Shown here piece by piece: positions 1 to 8,469 of a stretch of DNA of 36,734 nucleotides; within the stretch, counting starts at the first letter, position 1; every line of letters starts with the position of its first letter. The DNA is from an uncultured Pelagibacteraceae bacterium (GTDB taxonomy: Bacteria; Pseudomonadota; Alphaproteobacteria; Pelagibacterales; AG-422-B15). The notes beneath the pieces are model-generated. The model was not told where the DNA came from. It saw only the letters and a program-made list of their open reading frames with translations, and ran no database searches. The stretch spans positions 1 to 36,734 of the forward strand of contig CABYLU010000008.1 in NCBI GenBank assembly GCA_902519835.1, in the 5' to 3' direction. Position numbers and translations under genes: made by a program.

Positions 1-521
1 AGGAAGAAATAATTAAAAATATTACACTTAATTTAAAAAAAACGGTTAAAGATCTTCTGACAATTATTGTACCAAGGCACGTAACTAGAAAATCGTTTTT
101 TTCTTCATCTAAAGGACTTGGCTTATCAATCAGATCAAAGAAACAAAAAATAAATGATCGAACGTATTTATATCTTGCTGATACTATTGGAGAATTAAAC
201 ATATTTTACAGTTTAGCAAACATCGTTTTTATTGGTGGTAGTTTAGTACCACATGGAGGACAAAATCCCATAGAAGCTGCTTATTTAGGTAAAAAAATAT
301 ACCATGGCAAAAATATTGATAATTTCATAGATGTTTACGACGTTCTTAATCAATTAAAATTTACTCAACAGGTAGAAAATGAACGCCAGCTAGAATATTA
401 CGTTAAAGAAGCATTAGCTAAACCAAAATCTATAAATAAGGATATTAATATAAATAGACTAAAAAAAGAGGGTGATGATACAGTAAGTAAAGTACTGAAA
501 GTTATTTACCAATATTTATAA
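1..521 (+). CDS. waaA: 3-deoxy-D-manno-octulosonic acid transferase, C-terminal part (5' end outside window)
   Basis: The frame is open from base 3 to a TAA at 519-521, so the N-terminal half is missing off the left edge. The visible part is the C-terminal lobe of a GT-B glycosyltransferase. It contains VPRH, then LADTIGELNIFYSLANIVFIGG and the stretch VPHGGQNPIEAA, the signature of the WaaA/KdtA family. WaaA transfers Kdo from CMP-Kdo to the lipid A precursor at the inner membrane. The following gene is lpxK and the next an LpxL-type acyltransferase, so the order is a normal lipid A/Kdo operon. lpxK begins within a few bases of this stop, which implies translational coupling. The family call is firm; the number of Kdo residues added cannot be told. 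Confidence 0.92.
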   Translation, partial: EEIIKNITLNLKKTVKDLLTIIVPRHVTRKSFFSSSKGLGLSIRSKKQKINDRTYLYLADTIGELNIFYSLANIVFIGGSLVPHGGQNPIEAAYLGKKIYHGKNIDNFIDVYDVLNQLKFTQQVENERQLEYYVKEALAKPKSINKDININRLKKEGDDTVSKVLKVIYQYL

Positions 522-527
522 TTGAAC

Positions 528-1499
528 ATGGAAAAAATAATATTGAATATATGGTATTCCAACAAAATTTTTTATAGATTAGTCTCCTACATACTTTTTC
601 CAATATCTTTACTATACATTTTAATTTTTTATTTATTCAGAATATTTAAAACTGAGCTCAAAATTAGTGTTCCAATTTTATGTGTTGGCAATATAAACGT
701 AGGTGGTACTGGAAAGACCTCAACTCTTTTAGAAATTATTAAGTATTTCAAAAATAAAGAAAAAAATATTTGTGTATTATTAAAAGGATATGGTGGTAAA
801 AAACATACATTTAAAAAAGTATCAACAAATGATTCTGCAACTTTAGTGGGCGATGAAGCAATGCTTTTTTCAAATCATGTACCCACTTATATTTCAACAA
901 ATCGAATGTTAGCTGTAAATAAAATTTTAAATGATATTAGCCCTGATTTTATTTTACTTGATGATGGTTTCCAAGATAAGTCTCTTTTTAAAGATAAAAA
1001 TATTTTGATGGTTAATGGGGAGCGTGGTTTTGGAAATAGGCTATGTTTACCAGCCGGACCATTAAGAGAATTGATCAAGCCCGCATTAAAAAGAGCTCAA
1101 TTTTTAATCATTGTTGGTGATGATAAAACAAAAATAGAAAGTATGTGTAATGATATAAAAATTGATACTCTCACCGCTTCTATTGAGCCATTATACATCG
1201 ACAAAAATAAAAAATATTTAGCTTTTAGTGGTATTGGTAACAATCAAAGCTTCTTTGATACCCTTATCAATAATAATTGTACTGTACCTAAAACAGTTGA
1301 ATTTCCTGATCATCATTTTTTTACAGAAGATGAACTAAACCACCTCAAACAAATGGCTTCAGACAATAACCTTACCCTCATTACTACTGAAAAAGATTTT
1401 GTAAGAATTCCCAAAGAAAAAAGGGAAGGAATTGAATGTTTAAAAGTAGAGATAAAATTACCCAACATGGAGGATTTTATGCATAAACTGGTTAATTGA
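528..1499 (+). CDS. lpxK: Tetraacyldisaccharide 4'-kinase (lipid A biosynthesis)
   Basis: LpxK phosphorylates the 4' position of the tetraacyldisaccharide 1-phosphate to give lipid IVA on the cytoplasmic face of the inner membrane. A hydrophobic N-terminal segment (about residues 18-42) precedes a Walker A loop, VGNINVGGTGKTS, near residue 55. The family motif DDGFQ lies near residue 146, here followed by Asp where His is usual. The length of about 323 residues is normal. ATG at 528 is taken as the start. A TTG at 522, touching the waaA stop, is in frame and would add two residues; neither has a clear Shine-Dalgarno. The gene sits between waaA and an LpxL-type acyltransferase, matching its place in the pathway. 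Confidence 0.95.
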   Translation: MEKIILNIWYSNKIFYRLVSYILFPISLLYILIFYLFRIFKTELKISVPILCVGNINVGGTGKTSTLLEIIKYFKNKEKNICVLLKGYGGKKHTFKKVSTNDSATLVGDEAMLFSNHVPTYISTNRMLAVNKILNDISPDFILLDDGFQDKSLFKDKNILMVNGERGFGNRLCLPAGPLRELIKPALKRAQFLIIVGDDKTKIESMCNDIKIDTLTASIEPLYIDKNKKYLAFSGIGNNQSFFDTLINNNCTVPKTVEFPDHHFFTEDELNHLKQMASDNNLTLITTEKDFVRIPKEKREGIECLKVEIKLPNMEDFMHKLVN

Positions 1500-1504
1500 T
1501 ACTT

Positions 1505-2383
1505 ATGAAGATTTTAATAAAAAAATATATTAGATATCCATCTGAATTTATTCTATTTGCCATATTCTATTTTATATTCAAATTACTACCTCTTTCAGTT
1601 GCAAGAAAACTAGGTGTAAGCATAACAACAAGCCTAGGCCCCCTATTTTCAATTAACAAATTAATTAAAAAAAATTTAAGAATTGCTTTTAAGGATCAAG
1701 ATGAAAAGTGGATTAAATCAACTGCAGGAAAAGTATGGGAAAATTTGGGTTATACTATTGCCGAATATTCACATCTCAAAAAAATATTAAAAGATAAAAT
1801 CAATGTAATTGAAAATGATCACTATAGAGAAGCCTTCTCAGGTAGCGAGAGATCAATCATCATATCAGCTCATAATTCAAATTGGGAAATACCGGGAATG
1901 TCGATAAGAAAGACAATGCATCAGACATCTGCGATTGTTAGAGAACCTAACAACCCTCTAATAAATTATGTTTTGAAGAATCTTAGAGATAAATATAGTC
2001 TTAGATGTTTGAGTAAAAATAGAATAGGTACAAAACAATTACTTAATAATTTTAAAAATGGTGAGTCAATTGCTTTGTTAGCTGACCTTCAGTTGTCATC
2101 GGGTATTAATCTTAATTTCTTTGGAAAAAAAATGAAGTTTTCTTCTCTGCCCGCTCAACTTGCCCTAAAATCTAGGTGTAAAATATTTTTAGGATGGCCG
2201 ATAAGAAAGAATGATGGAAAATATGAATTTGAAATTCATCAATCAATACATGCCAGCGATTATGAAGATACCTCAGATAACGTTGAGAAAATATCGGAGA
2301 TAATTATTGCTTATTATGAAAGTATGATTAAGAAATACCCAGAACAATATTTCTGGTTTCATAATAGGTGGAAACTGGACTGA
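1505..2383 (+). CDS. Lipid A late acyltransferase, LpxL/HtrB family
   Basis: Family LpxL/LpxM enzymes move a fatty acyl chain from acyl-ACP to Kdo2-lipid IVA at the inner membrane. An N-terminal hydrophobic anchor (about residues 14-30) is followed by SAHNSNWE, which supplies the H-x4-E catalytic dyad (His123, Glu128 counting from the ATG at 1505). REPNNPLI and the later FFGKKMKFSSLPAQLALKS stretch also fit the family. The length of 292 residues is usual. A TTG at 1496 overlapping the lpxK stop is an alternative start adding three residues. It is convergent with the M23 gene, 7 bases away, with no terminator between them. Whether it is the lauroyl (LpxL) or myristoyl (LpxM) enzyme cannot be decided. 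Confidence 0.9.
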   Translation: MKILIKKYIRYPSEFILFAIFYFIFKLLPLSVARKLGVSITTSLGPLFSINKLIKKNLRIAFKDQDEKWIKSTAGKVWENLGYTIAEYSHLKKILKDKINVIENDHYREAFSGSERSIIISAHNSNWEIPGMSIRKTMHQTSAIVREPNNPLINYVLKNLRDKYSLRCLSKNRIGTKQLLNNFKNGESIALLADLQLSSGINLNFFGKKMKFSSLPAQLALKSRCKIFLGWPIRKNDGKYEFEIHQSIHASDYEDTSDNVEKISEIIIAYYESMIKKYPEQYFWFHNRWKLD

Positions 2384-2390
2384 TTTTTGT

Positions 2391-3194
2391 TTAATCTTCT
2401 AGTAATAATAGTGGATCAACGTAAGTATTAAAAACCATCACACCCCAGTGTAGATGTGGTCCGGTTGACCTGCCTGTTGATCCTACTTTGCCAATTATAT
2501 CTTTTTTGTTAACTTTTTGGTTCACTGCAACATTTACGGAAGACAAATGGGCATAAATAGATTTTACTCCATGACCATGATCAATGATTATTGTGCCTCC
2601 GGTATAATATAAATCGCTCTCAGCATGAATGACTATTCCTTCATTACAAGACATTACTGGTGTTCCTTCATCAGCTGCAATATCAATACCCCTATGTGGG
2701 CTTTTTGCTTTACCATTAAGAATTCTCTGGCTGCCAAAAACTCCACTAATAATTCCAGTTGTTGGTTTAATAAATTCTTCCTTAAAATAAGTCAAATCCG
2801 AGTCTAATTTTTTTGCTTCTTTTATTACTTCATTTTCAGAAATAATTCGTTTTATGATATCATCATCAAGAGGTGTAACCATTTGTTCAGGTAGGCCATC
2901 AATTCTTTGAATATCATAATCTTGTTTTTCGATAGATATTTGTTGAATTAAGAAAATGCCATCACTTTTGCTGTACGTAACATTTATTGGTTCTATCTGC
3001 TCTCGAGATATTGGAAAAACATAGAATCCATCGTGACTGATTTTTATAGGCTCTCCATCAACAAAGATTTCATTTGCTTCATTGTTTTGACCTATAACAA
3101 GACTTCCTTGTGGAAAACTTTTAGGAAGTTCAGATGAAAACGCGCATACGTTTAAATAAAATAAAAGAATAAAAACTCTATTTATTATGACCAT
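2391..3194 (-). CDS. Secreted M23 (LytM-type) metallopeptidase
   Basis: M23 peptidases cut peptide cross-links of peptidoglycan in the periplasm, or regulate amidases if degenerate. Residues 1-20 form a signal peptide without a good lipobox. Residues 140-267 form the LytM domain with all zinc/catalytic residues present: His167 and Asp171 in PHRGID, His216 in IYAHL, and His247/His249 in GPHLHWG, so it should be active. The N-terminal 100 residues resemble the beta-rich extension common in alphaproteobacterial relatives. The start overlaps the DUF2093 gene by 17 bases, and the signal peptide supports this ATG. It is the last gene of xseA-DUF2093-M23. Confidence 0.9.
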   Translation of the reverse strand: MVIINRVFILLFYLNVCAFSSELPKSFPQGSLVIGQNNEANEIFVDGEPIKISHDGFYVFPISREQIEPINVTYSKSDGIFLIQQISIEKQDYDIQRIDGLPEQMVTPLDDDIIKRIISENEVIKEAKKLDSDLTYFKEEFIKPTTGIISGVFGSQRILNGKAKSPHRGIDIAADEGTPVMSCNEGIVIHAESDLYYTGGTIIIDHGHGVKSIYAHLSSVNVAVNQKVNKKDIIGKVGSTGRSTGPHLHWGVMVFNTYVDPLLLLED

Positions 3195-3387
3195 TAAGTT
3201 CTTTATATCTGTTTAGTGCCACTTCAGGTGATGCATAGACTTCTTGAAGCTCTACGTTCCAATATTTAAGATTTTCAAGTGTAATCTTTTCTCCAGTTAT
3301 TGAACATTCCACAAAATCACCAGGTATCTTAACTTGGAAATGACCATGATTAAGAACAATTTCAGCTTTTGTACCAACATTATTCAT
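3178..3387 (-). CDS. DUF2093 family small protein
   Basis: This 69-residue protein matches the DUF2093 family as I know it: a compact domain with NHGHFQVKIPGDFVECSITG followed by I-x-L-x2-L-x-YWNVELQEVY and an ASPEVALNRY tail. The family is small and almost confined to alphaproteobacteria, usually beside xseA, as here. Its function is unknown. The start ATG lies inside the last codons of xseA (8-base overlap) and its own end overlaps the M23 gene, so all three are probably translated from one message. Confidence 0.85.
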   Translation of the reverse strand: MNNVGTKAEIVLNHGHFQVKIPGDFVECSITGEKITLENLKYWNVELQEVYASPEVALNRYKELNGHNK

Positions 3388-4684
3388 CTTTAATTTCCTT
3401 CACTTCAGCAGAAATTTTTGCAAAGCTTGTTTCAATAATTATATCTGTATCGTGTTCCATATCTTTTTTTGACTTTATAACTTTATTTTTTAGGTTTTTT
3501 GTAACAGAATAGCCTCGATTTAAGACTGACTTATAGCTCATACTTTCTAATAACTTTTCATTATAATTAATTTGATTGCGCATATTTTCTACAAATAAGT
3601 TTATAGAGCTATTTAATTTATCAAATTTTGAAATCAGTTTTTGTTGAAAATTATTTACTTGTTCCTCTAAAATACGATAGTTAAGCGACTGAGTAATTTC
3701 TTTAAATTCTGATAACAGGCTTTTAATAAATAATTTTAAAGAGACTGGCAACTTATCACTTAGATTTTTAAATGAACTTAATTTGTTTTCTAAATTACTA
3801 TTAATTGAGTCACGAAGGTCTTTTTGAAAGTCTTTTAAATTGATAAAAAGCTCATCTTTATTAGGTGTACACAACTCTGCTGCTGCGGTTGGAGTTGGCG
3901 CTCTGAGATCAGACACAAAATCAATAAGTGTCGTATCTGTTTCATGTCCAACAGCTGACAAAACAGGTATTTCGCTAGCGAATACTGCTCTTACAACAAT
4001 TTCCTCATTAAATGCCCAGAGATCTTCTATGCTCCCCCCACCTCGGGCTACAATAATTAAGTCTGGAACTTTTAATTCGCTATCTTTTAGAGAATTGTTA
4101 AATCCATTTAAAGCATCTGCTATTAAATGCGCAGCATCATCACCTTGTACAGGAACTGGCCAAAGAATAACATCGCATGGAAACCTATCTTCAAGTCTAT
4201 GAATAATATCTTTTATAACTGCTCCTGTAGGTGAAGTAATAATACCAATTGTTTCGGGATATAGTGGAAGTGGCTTTTTGTGGTCTTGATCAAAAATACC
4301 TTCTGACATTAATTTTTTCTTTCTTTGTTCAAGCAATGCCATTAGTGCACCCTCTCCCGCTGGTACAATTGAATCTATAATAATAGAATAATCCGATCTT
4401 CCAGGGTATCTATCAGAATACCCAGTTGTAAGTCTCCCAGAGCAAATTACTTCAAGGCCTTCATCTGGCATAAAGCTTAATTTTGCAACAGTGCTTCTCC
4501 ATGCAATCGCTTTTATAATTGCATTTTCATCTTTAAGGTTAAGATATACATGGCCCGATGCTGGCTTACTTAAACCAGATACTTCTCCACGCACTTTCAC
4601 ATAGCCAAAGTTATCCTCAAGGGTCTCTTTAATTGAGGCTGAAATTTCAGTAACTGTATATTCTTTGATGTTCTCTCTTACCAT
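3380..4684 (-). CDS. xseA: Exodeoxyribonuclease VII large subunit
   Basis: XseA is the catalytic subunit of ExoVII, which degrades single-stranded DNA and works with several copies of XseB. The N-terminal OB-fold is clear (YTVTEISASIKETLEDNFG, then VRGEVSG and GHVYLNLKD). The catalytic domain carries ITSPTGAVIKDI, VARGGGSIEDLWAFNEE, SAVGHETDTTLIDFV and DLRAPTPTAAAE. A long helical region (about 280-390) and the closing LNRGYSVT motif complete the family pattern. The length of 434 residues is typical. No xseB is in the window. It is divergent from purD with 52 bases between starts. A possible -10 for purD, TAATAT, lies at 4706-4711, without a clear -35. Confidence 0.96.
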   Translation of the reverse strand: MVRENIKEYTVTEISASIKETLEDNFGYVKVRGEVSGLSKPASGHVYLNLKDENAIIKAIAWRSTVAKLSFMPDEGLEVICSGRLTTGYSDRYPGRSDYSIIIDSIVPAGEGALMALLEQRKKKLMSEGIFDQDHKKPLPLYPETIGIITSPTGAVIKDIIHRLEDRFPCDVILWPVPVQGDDAAHLIADALNGFNNSLKDSELKVPDLIIVARGGGSIEDLWAFNEEIVVRAVFASEIPVLSAVGHETDTTLIDFVSDLRAPTPTAAAELCTPNKDELFINLKDFQKDLRDSINSNLENKLSSFKNLSDKLPVSLKLFIKSLLSEFKEITQSLNYRILEEQVNNFQQKLISKFDKLNSSINLFVENMRNQINYNEKLLESMSYKSVLNRGYSVTKNLKNKVIKSKKDMEHDTDIIIETSFAKISAEVKEIKDE

Positions 4685-4736
4685 TTAATTTAAATATTAA
4701 TGTGCTAATATAACAAGAAAATCAAAAATATACTTT

Positions 4737-5999
4737 ATGAAAATTTTAGTGATTGGCAGTGGGGCTCGTGAGCATGCGTTATGTTACTTAATATCTAAGA
4801 GCTCTCTGGTTTCATCTATTTATGCAATACCTGGAAACTACGGAATAAGCCAACTTGCTGAATGTGAACAAATTGATCAAACAGATTTTGAGAAAATATA
4901 CGACTTCTGTAAAATTAAAATGATAGAATTAGTCATTGTCGGCCCTGAAGTGCCATTGGTTGCAGGGATTGTTGATTTTTTTAAAGAGACAGAAATAAAA
5001 ATCTTTGGACCAGATAAGTATGCATCTAAGTTAGAAGGGTCTAAAGGCTTTATGAAAGATCTTTGTAAACAAAATGAGATACCAACAGCTGACTATGCTC
5101 GATTTGATAATAAAGAAGAAGCTATAAACTATTTAAATGCACAGCCTTTACCTATTGTAATTAAAGCTGATGGTCTGGCAGCTGGGAAAGGCGTTACTGT
5201 TGCGGACACAAAGAAAATGGCAGAACAAGCAATAAATGACATTTTTGACGAGAAGTTTGGGGCAAATATGGATGTAGTTATTGAAGAATTTATGGATGGT
5301 GAAGAAGCGAGTTATTTTGTTTGTTGTGATGGTGAGGATTTTGTTTCATTAGAAAGTGCTCAAGATCACAAAAGAATAGGTGAAAATGATACAGGGCCTA
5401 ACACTGGAGGAATGGGGGCATATTCACCTGCACCAATTTTTACACCTAAAATAAAAGAACAAGTAGACAGGGAAATTATTACACCCACTCTAAAAGCTCT
5501 TAAAAAAAATGGACATCCTTATAAAGGTATTCTCTATGCTGGATTAATGATTAAAGATGGTTATGCCCGATTGGTTGAATATAATATTAGATTTGGTGAT
5601 CCAGAGTGTCAGGTGTTAATGCTAAGAATGAAAAATGATTTAATTAGATTAATTCTTAATTGCTTGGAAGGCAGTCTAAGTAAAACTAAATTAGAATGGG
5701 AAGATGATAATAGTGCTACAGTGGTTGTGGCAGCAAAAGGTTATCCAGGCGACTATAAAAAAAATACAAAAATTATTGGCTATGAAAATTTCGAGAGTAA
5801 TGATCTATTTCAAGTATTCCACGCAGGAACAAAACATGATGGAAATAACCTTCTAGCTAACGGAGGTAGAGTTCTTTCCGTAACAGCAAAAAATAAAAAT
5901 CTAAGAGATGCTCTAAATATGATTTATGCTTACATCGGCCAGCTTGATTGGCCAGATGGTTATTACAGAAGAGATATAGGAAAAAAGGCAATTAAATGA
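4737..5999 (+). CDS. purD: Phosphoribosylamine-glycine ligase (GAR synthetase)
   Basis: PurD joins glycine to 5-phosphoribosylamine using ATP, the second step of de novo purine synthesis. The sequence begins with KILVIGSGAREHAL. It continues with VGPEVPLVAGI, the ATP-grasp segment PIVIKADGLAAGKGVTV (about 139-155), NTGGMGAYSPAP, and the metal-binding RFGDPECQ near residue 285. The 420-residue length is standard. The stop overlaps the next start as ATGA, so the APH-fold kinase is translationally coupled. The purD-xseA divergence with a DUF2093 neighbour is a common alphaproteobacterial arrangement. Confidence 0.97.
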   Translation: MKILVIGSGAREHALCYLISKSSLVSSIYAIPGNYGISQLAECEQIDQTDFEKIYDFCKIKMIELVIVGPEVPLVAGIVDFFKETEIKIFGPDKYASKLEGSKGFMKDLCKQNEIPTADYARFDNKEEAINYLNAQPLPIVIKADGLAAGKGVTVADTKKMAEQAINDIFDEKFGANMDVVIEEFMDGEEASYFVCCDGEDFVSLESAQDHKRIGENDTGPNTGGMGAYSPAPIFTPKIKEQVDREIITPTLKALKKNGHPYKGILYAGLMIKDGYARLVEYNIRFGDPECQVLMLRMKNDLIRLILNCLEGSLSKTKLEWEDDNSATVVVAAKGYPGDYKKNTKIIGYENFESNDLFQVFHAGTKHDGNNLLANGGRVLSVTAKNKNLRDALNMIYAYIGQLDWPDGYYRRDIGKKAIK

Positions 6000-7063
6000 C
6001 TACTCGTGACGAAATATTTTCTGGCACTAAGGAGGTTGATGAAAAGTTAGTTTTTAATAGTGATAATCTCAATGATTACTTGAAAAAAATAATTGGAAAT
6101 GAGTTTGATATTCTAAGTATAAAGCAATTTAAAGGCGGGCAATCTAATCCTACTTATTTGATTAAGGATAAAACAAAAAACTATGTGTTAAGGCGTAAAC
6201 CTCCTGGTAAATTACTAAAATCTGCACATGCCGTAGACAGAGAATATAAAGTCATTACTGCACTTGGCAAGACTGATGTACCGGTTCCTGAAACTTATTG
6301 TTTTTGTGAAGATGAAAACGTCATTGGAACACAATTTTTTTTAATGGATCATGTTGATGGAAACATATATTGGGAACTTTTATTGCCAGATTCAGATAAT
6401 AACCAACGCCGTGAAATTTACCTATCCATGAATGATACGATTGCAAAACTTCACAACGTTGATTTTCAAAAAATTGGGCTGGGTGATTATGGAAAACACG
6501 AAAATTACATGGCAAGACAAATTCATCGTTGGACCAAACAGTATAAAGACTCTGAAACACAAAAAATCAATGAAATGGATAATTTAATAGAATGGTTGCC
6601 AATAAATATTCCTGAAGATAATGAAACATCGATTGTACATGGAGACTTTCGTCTTGATAATATGATATTTGATAAACAAAATAATAAAGTTATGGCTATT
6701 CTGGATTGGGAGCTTTCTACGCTCGGAAATCCTATAGCGGATTTTACTTATCACATGATGTCATGGCGACTGCCTGCTGCAGCAAAGGGTCTTGGGATGA
6801 TGGGATCAAACTTAGAAGAGCTTAATATTCCCTCTGAACATGAGTACGCTGAAATGTATTACAAAAAAACAGGCAGAAGTAAAATTGAAAACTGGGATTT
6901 TTATTTGGCATATAACATTTTCCGCTTGGCTGGCATTGCCCAAGGAATTGTTGGTAGAGTTAGAGATGGGACAGCCTCTAGTTCAGAAGCTAAGAACTAT
7001 GAGAGCTTTGTTCCAATATTAGGAAAATTAGGCTGGAATATTGTGGAAGAGGCAGCAAAATAA
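5996..7063 (+). CDS. APH-fold phosphotransferase, ACAD10/11 kinase-domain (LvaA-like) type
   Basis: This is a choline/aminoglycoside-kinase-fold enzyme. KGGQSNPTYLI near residue 46 is the nucleotide-binding loop. VHGDFRLDN (214-222) carries the catalytic Asp, and ILDWELSTLGNP (235-246) carries the metal-binding Asp. The wording of both motifs matches the kinase domain of human ACAD10/ACAD11 and the bacterial LvaA group better than true aminoglycoside kinases. In those systems the kinase phosphorylates the 4-hydroxyl of a 4-hydroxyacyl-CoA, and an acyl-CoA dehydrogenase then converts it. An ACAD of the matching type is encoded 1.4 kb away on the other strand. The substrate is inferred from family and neighbourhood. 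The start overlaps purD as ATGA. Confidence 0.8.
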   Translation: MTTRDEIFSGTKEVDEKLVFNSDNLNDYLKKIIGNEFDILSIKQFKGGQSNPTYLIKDKTKNYVLRRKPPGKLLKSAHAVDREYKVITALGKTDVPVPETYCFCEDENVIGTQFFLMDHVDGNIYWELLLPDSDNNQRREIYLSMNDTIAKLHNVDFQKIGLGDYGKHENYMARQIHRWTKQYKDSETQKINEMDNLIEWLPINIPEDNETSIVHGDFRLDNMIFDKQNNKVMAILDWELSTLGNPIADFTYHMMSWRLPAAAKGLGMMGSNLEELNIPSEHEYAEMYYKKTGRSKIENWDFYLAYNIFRLAGIAQGIVGRVRDGTASSSEAKNYESFVPILGKLGWNIVEEAAK

Positions 7064-7068
7064 TTAAT

Positions 7069-8307
7069 ATGACAAAGCTGGATATAGAATTTGTAAGAGA
7101 ACAATTCCCTGTTTTTCAAAACCCTAAAACTTCAAACTTTGCATTTTTTGAGAATGCTGGTGGTACGTATGTCCCAAAACAGGTTATTGAAAAGTTAAAT
7201 GATTTTATGACGACTAAAAAAGTGCAGCCGTATGGCGACTTCGGTCCGTCGATTGAAGCAGGTAACGAAATGGATAATAGCATAAGCAAAATTGCTGAAC
7301 TCCTAAATATCAATAATGATGAATTTATGATTGGACCATCTACAACGATGAATATGTTTTTACTATCTAATGCTGTGAGATCGTGGCTTAACGATGGGGA
7401 TGAAATCATAGTCACAAATCAAGATCATGAAGCAAATATTGGTGCATGGAGAAAATTATCAGAACACGGTATCAAAATAAATGAATGGAAGTTTAACCCT
7501 GACTCTGCTGAACTAGAATTAGATGAATTAAAAAATCTCATAACAGAAAAAACAAAATTTGTGTGTGTCTGTCACACATCTAATGTTGTTGCATCAATTA
7601 ATAATCTAAAAGATATCATTACATTGGCGCATCAGAATAATATCAAAGTTGTTGGAGACGGTGTAGCTTACATGGCACATGATATTGCGGATTTAAAAGA
7701 TCTCGATATAGATTTCTATGGTTTTAGCCTATACAAAACTTATGGACCACATTTAGCACTATTATATGGTAAGAGAGATTTATTACTTGAAACAAAAAAT
7801 CTTAATCATGAATTCTTGGAAGGAAGTGTTCCATATACTCTTAATCCAGGTGGTCCTAATCATGAGGAACTTGGATGTTTGTCAGGTATAACTGACTACT
7901 ACGAAACTTTGTATGATCATCATTTTGGCGAAAATAATTTAGACCTTCATCGCAAAGGTAAAAAAGTTTTTGAATTGGTATCCAAACATGAAGAGGTATT
8001 AATGAAAGAACTGATTGATTTCCTCAAAACAAAAAAAAATATAAGAATGATTGGTAAACAAACACATGCTAGATGTGATCGTATGCCAACTATATCATTC
8101 ACTGTTAAAGATAAAAGCTCATTGCATATAGCCCAGGAGGCTGGAAGAAATAATATTGGCATTAGAAATGGTGAATTTTATGCCTGGAGATGTTTGCAGG
8201 GTTTGGGCATTGAGCCAAATGATGGGGTAGTTAGAGTCTCTATGGTTCATTACAATAGCATAGAAGAGGTAAGAAAATTAATCGGGTTTTTGGATAAAAC
8301 TATTTAG
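7069..8307 (+). CDS. Class V aminotransferase-fold PLP enzyme, cysteine desulfurase-like (TIGR01976 type)
   Basis: A complete fold-type I PLP enzyme of 412 residues. FFENAGGTYVP begins the small domain. NQDHEAN (117-123) gives the His that stacks on PLP, VVGDGVAYMAHDI gives the Asp pairing with the pyridine nitrogen (Asp197), and SLYKTYGPHLA places the Schiff-base Lys at 223. The pattern fits the cysteine desulfurase-like subgroup TIGR01976, whose reaction is not known to me. I see no clear mobile-loop Cys typical of SufS/IscS, and no suf or isc genes adjoin, so I do not call it a desulfurase. It follows the APH kinase by 5 bases, probably in one operon, and converges on the minus-strand ACAD region, overlapping the small ORF's end by 8 bases. 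Confidence 0.8.
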   Translation: MTKLDIEFVREQFPVFQNPKTSNFAFFENAGGTYVPKQVIEKLNDFMTTKKVQPYGDFGPSIEAGNEMDNSISKIAELLNINNDEFMIGPSTTMNMFLLSNAVRSWLNDGDEIIVTNQDHEANIGAWRKLSEHGIKINEWKFNPDSAELELDELKNLITEKTKFVCVCHTSNVVASINNLKDIITLAHQNNIKVVGDGVAYMAHDIADLKDLDIDFYGFSLYKTYGPHLALLYGKRDLLLETKNLNHEFLEGSVPYTLNPGGPNHEELGCLSGITDYYETLYDHHFGENNLDLHRKGKKVFELVSKHEEVLMKELIDFLKTKKNIRMIGKQTHARCDRMPTISFTVKDKSSLHIAQEAGRNNIGIRNGEFYAWRCLQGLGIEPNDGVVRVSMVHYNSIEEVRKLIGFLDKTI

Positions 8308-8467
8308 AATTTTTTATATTTTTTTCTCGCTCTTTCCTCTGTCTTATTGACTCTTTCATCGAAATATCTTCCAGATTGTGGTACTCATCCCAATAGCGAT
8401 CAAATTCGTGTGACTTAACGTATCTTCCGTAATTATCTTTCTGGTAAGTTTTCTTCTTTTTTATCAA
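8300..8467 (-). CDS. Small charged protein, 55 residues, function unknown
   Basis: The gap between the convergent aminotransferase and ACAD genes holds a full minus-strand reading frame. It starts at a TTG (8467-8465) two bases after the ACAD stop and ends with TAG at 8302-8300, inside the last codons of the aminotransferase. The product begins MIKKKKTYQKDNYGRYVKSH and continues with EFDRYWDEYHNLEDIS, then a Lys/Arg/Glu-rich helix. Its Trp, Tyr and His content is unlike chance translation of A+T-rich DNA, and there is no signal peptide or membrane segment. No other start is possible except a Met near residue 37. I do not recognise the family. It would be cotranscribed with tadA and the ACAD. 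Confidence 0.5.
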   Translation of the reverse strand: MIKKKKTYQKDNYGRYVKSHEFDRYWDEYHNLEDISMKESIRQRKEREKNIKNSK

Positions 8468-8469
8468 AG

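Noticed and set aside
3840-4202. Plus-strand 120-codon open frame
   Set aside because: Antisense shadow of xseA; the opposite strand encodes the conserved catalytic core.
7069-8307. Naming the class V enzyme SufS, IscS or kynureninase
   Set aside because: The fold and PLP residues fit all of these, but diagnostic loop Cys or substrate residues and partner genes are missing.
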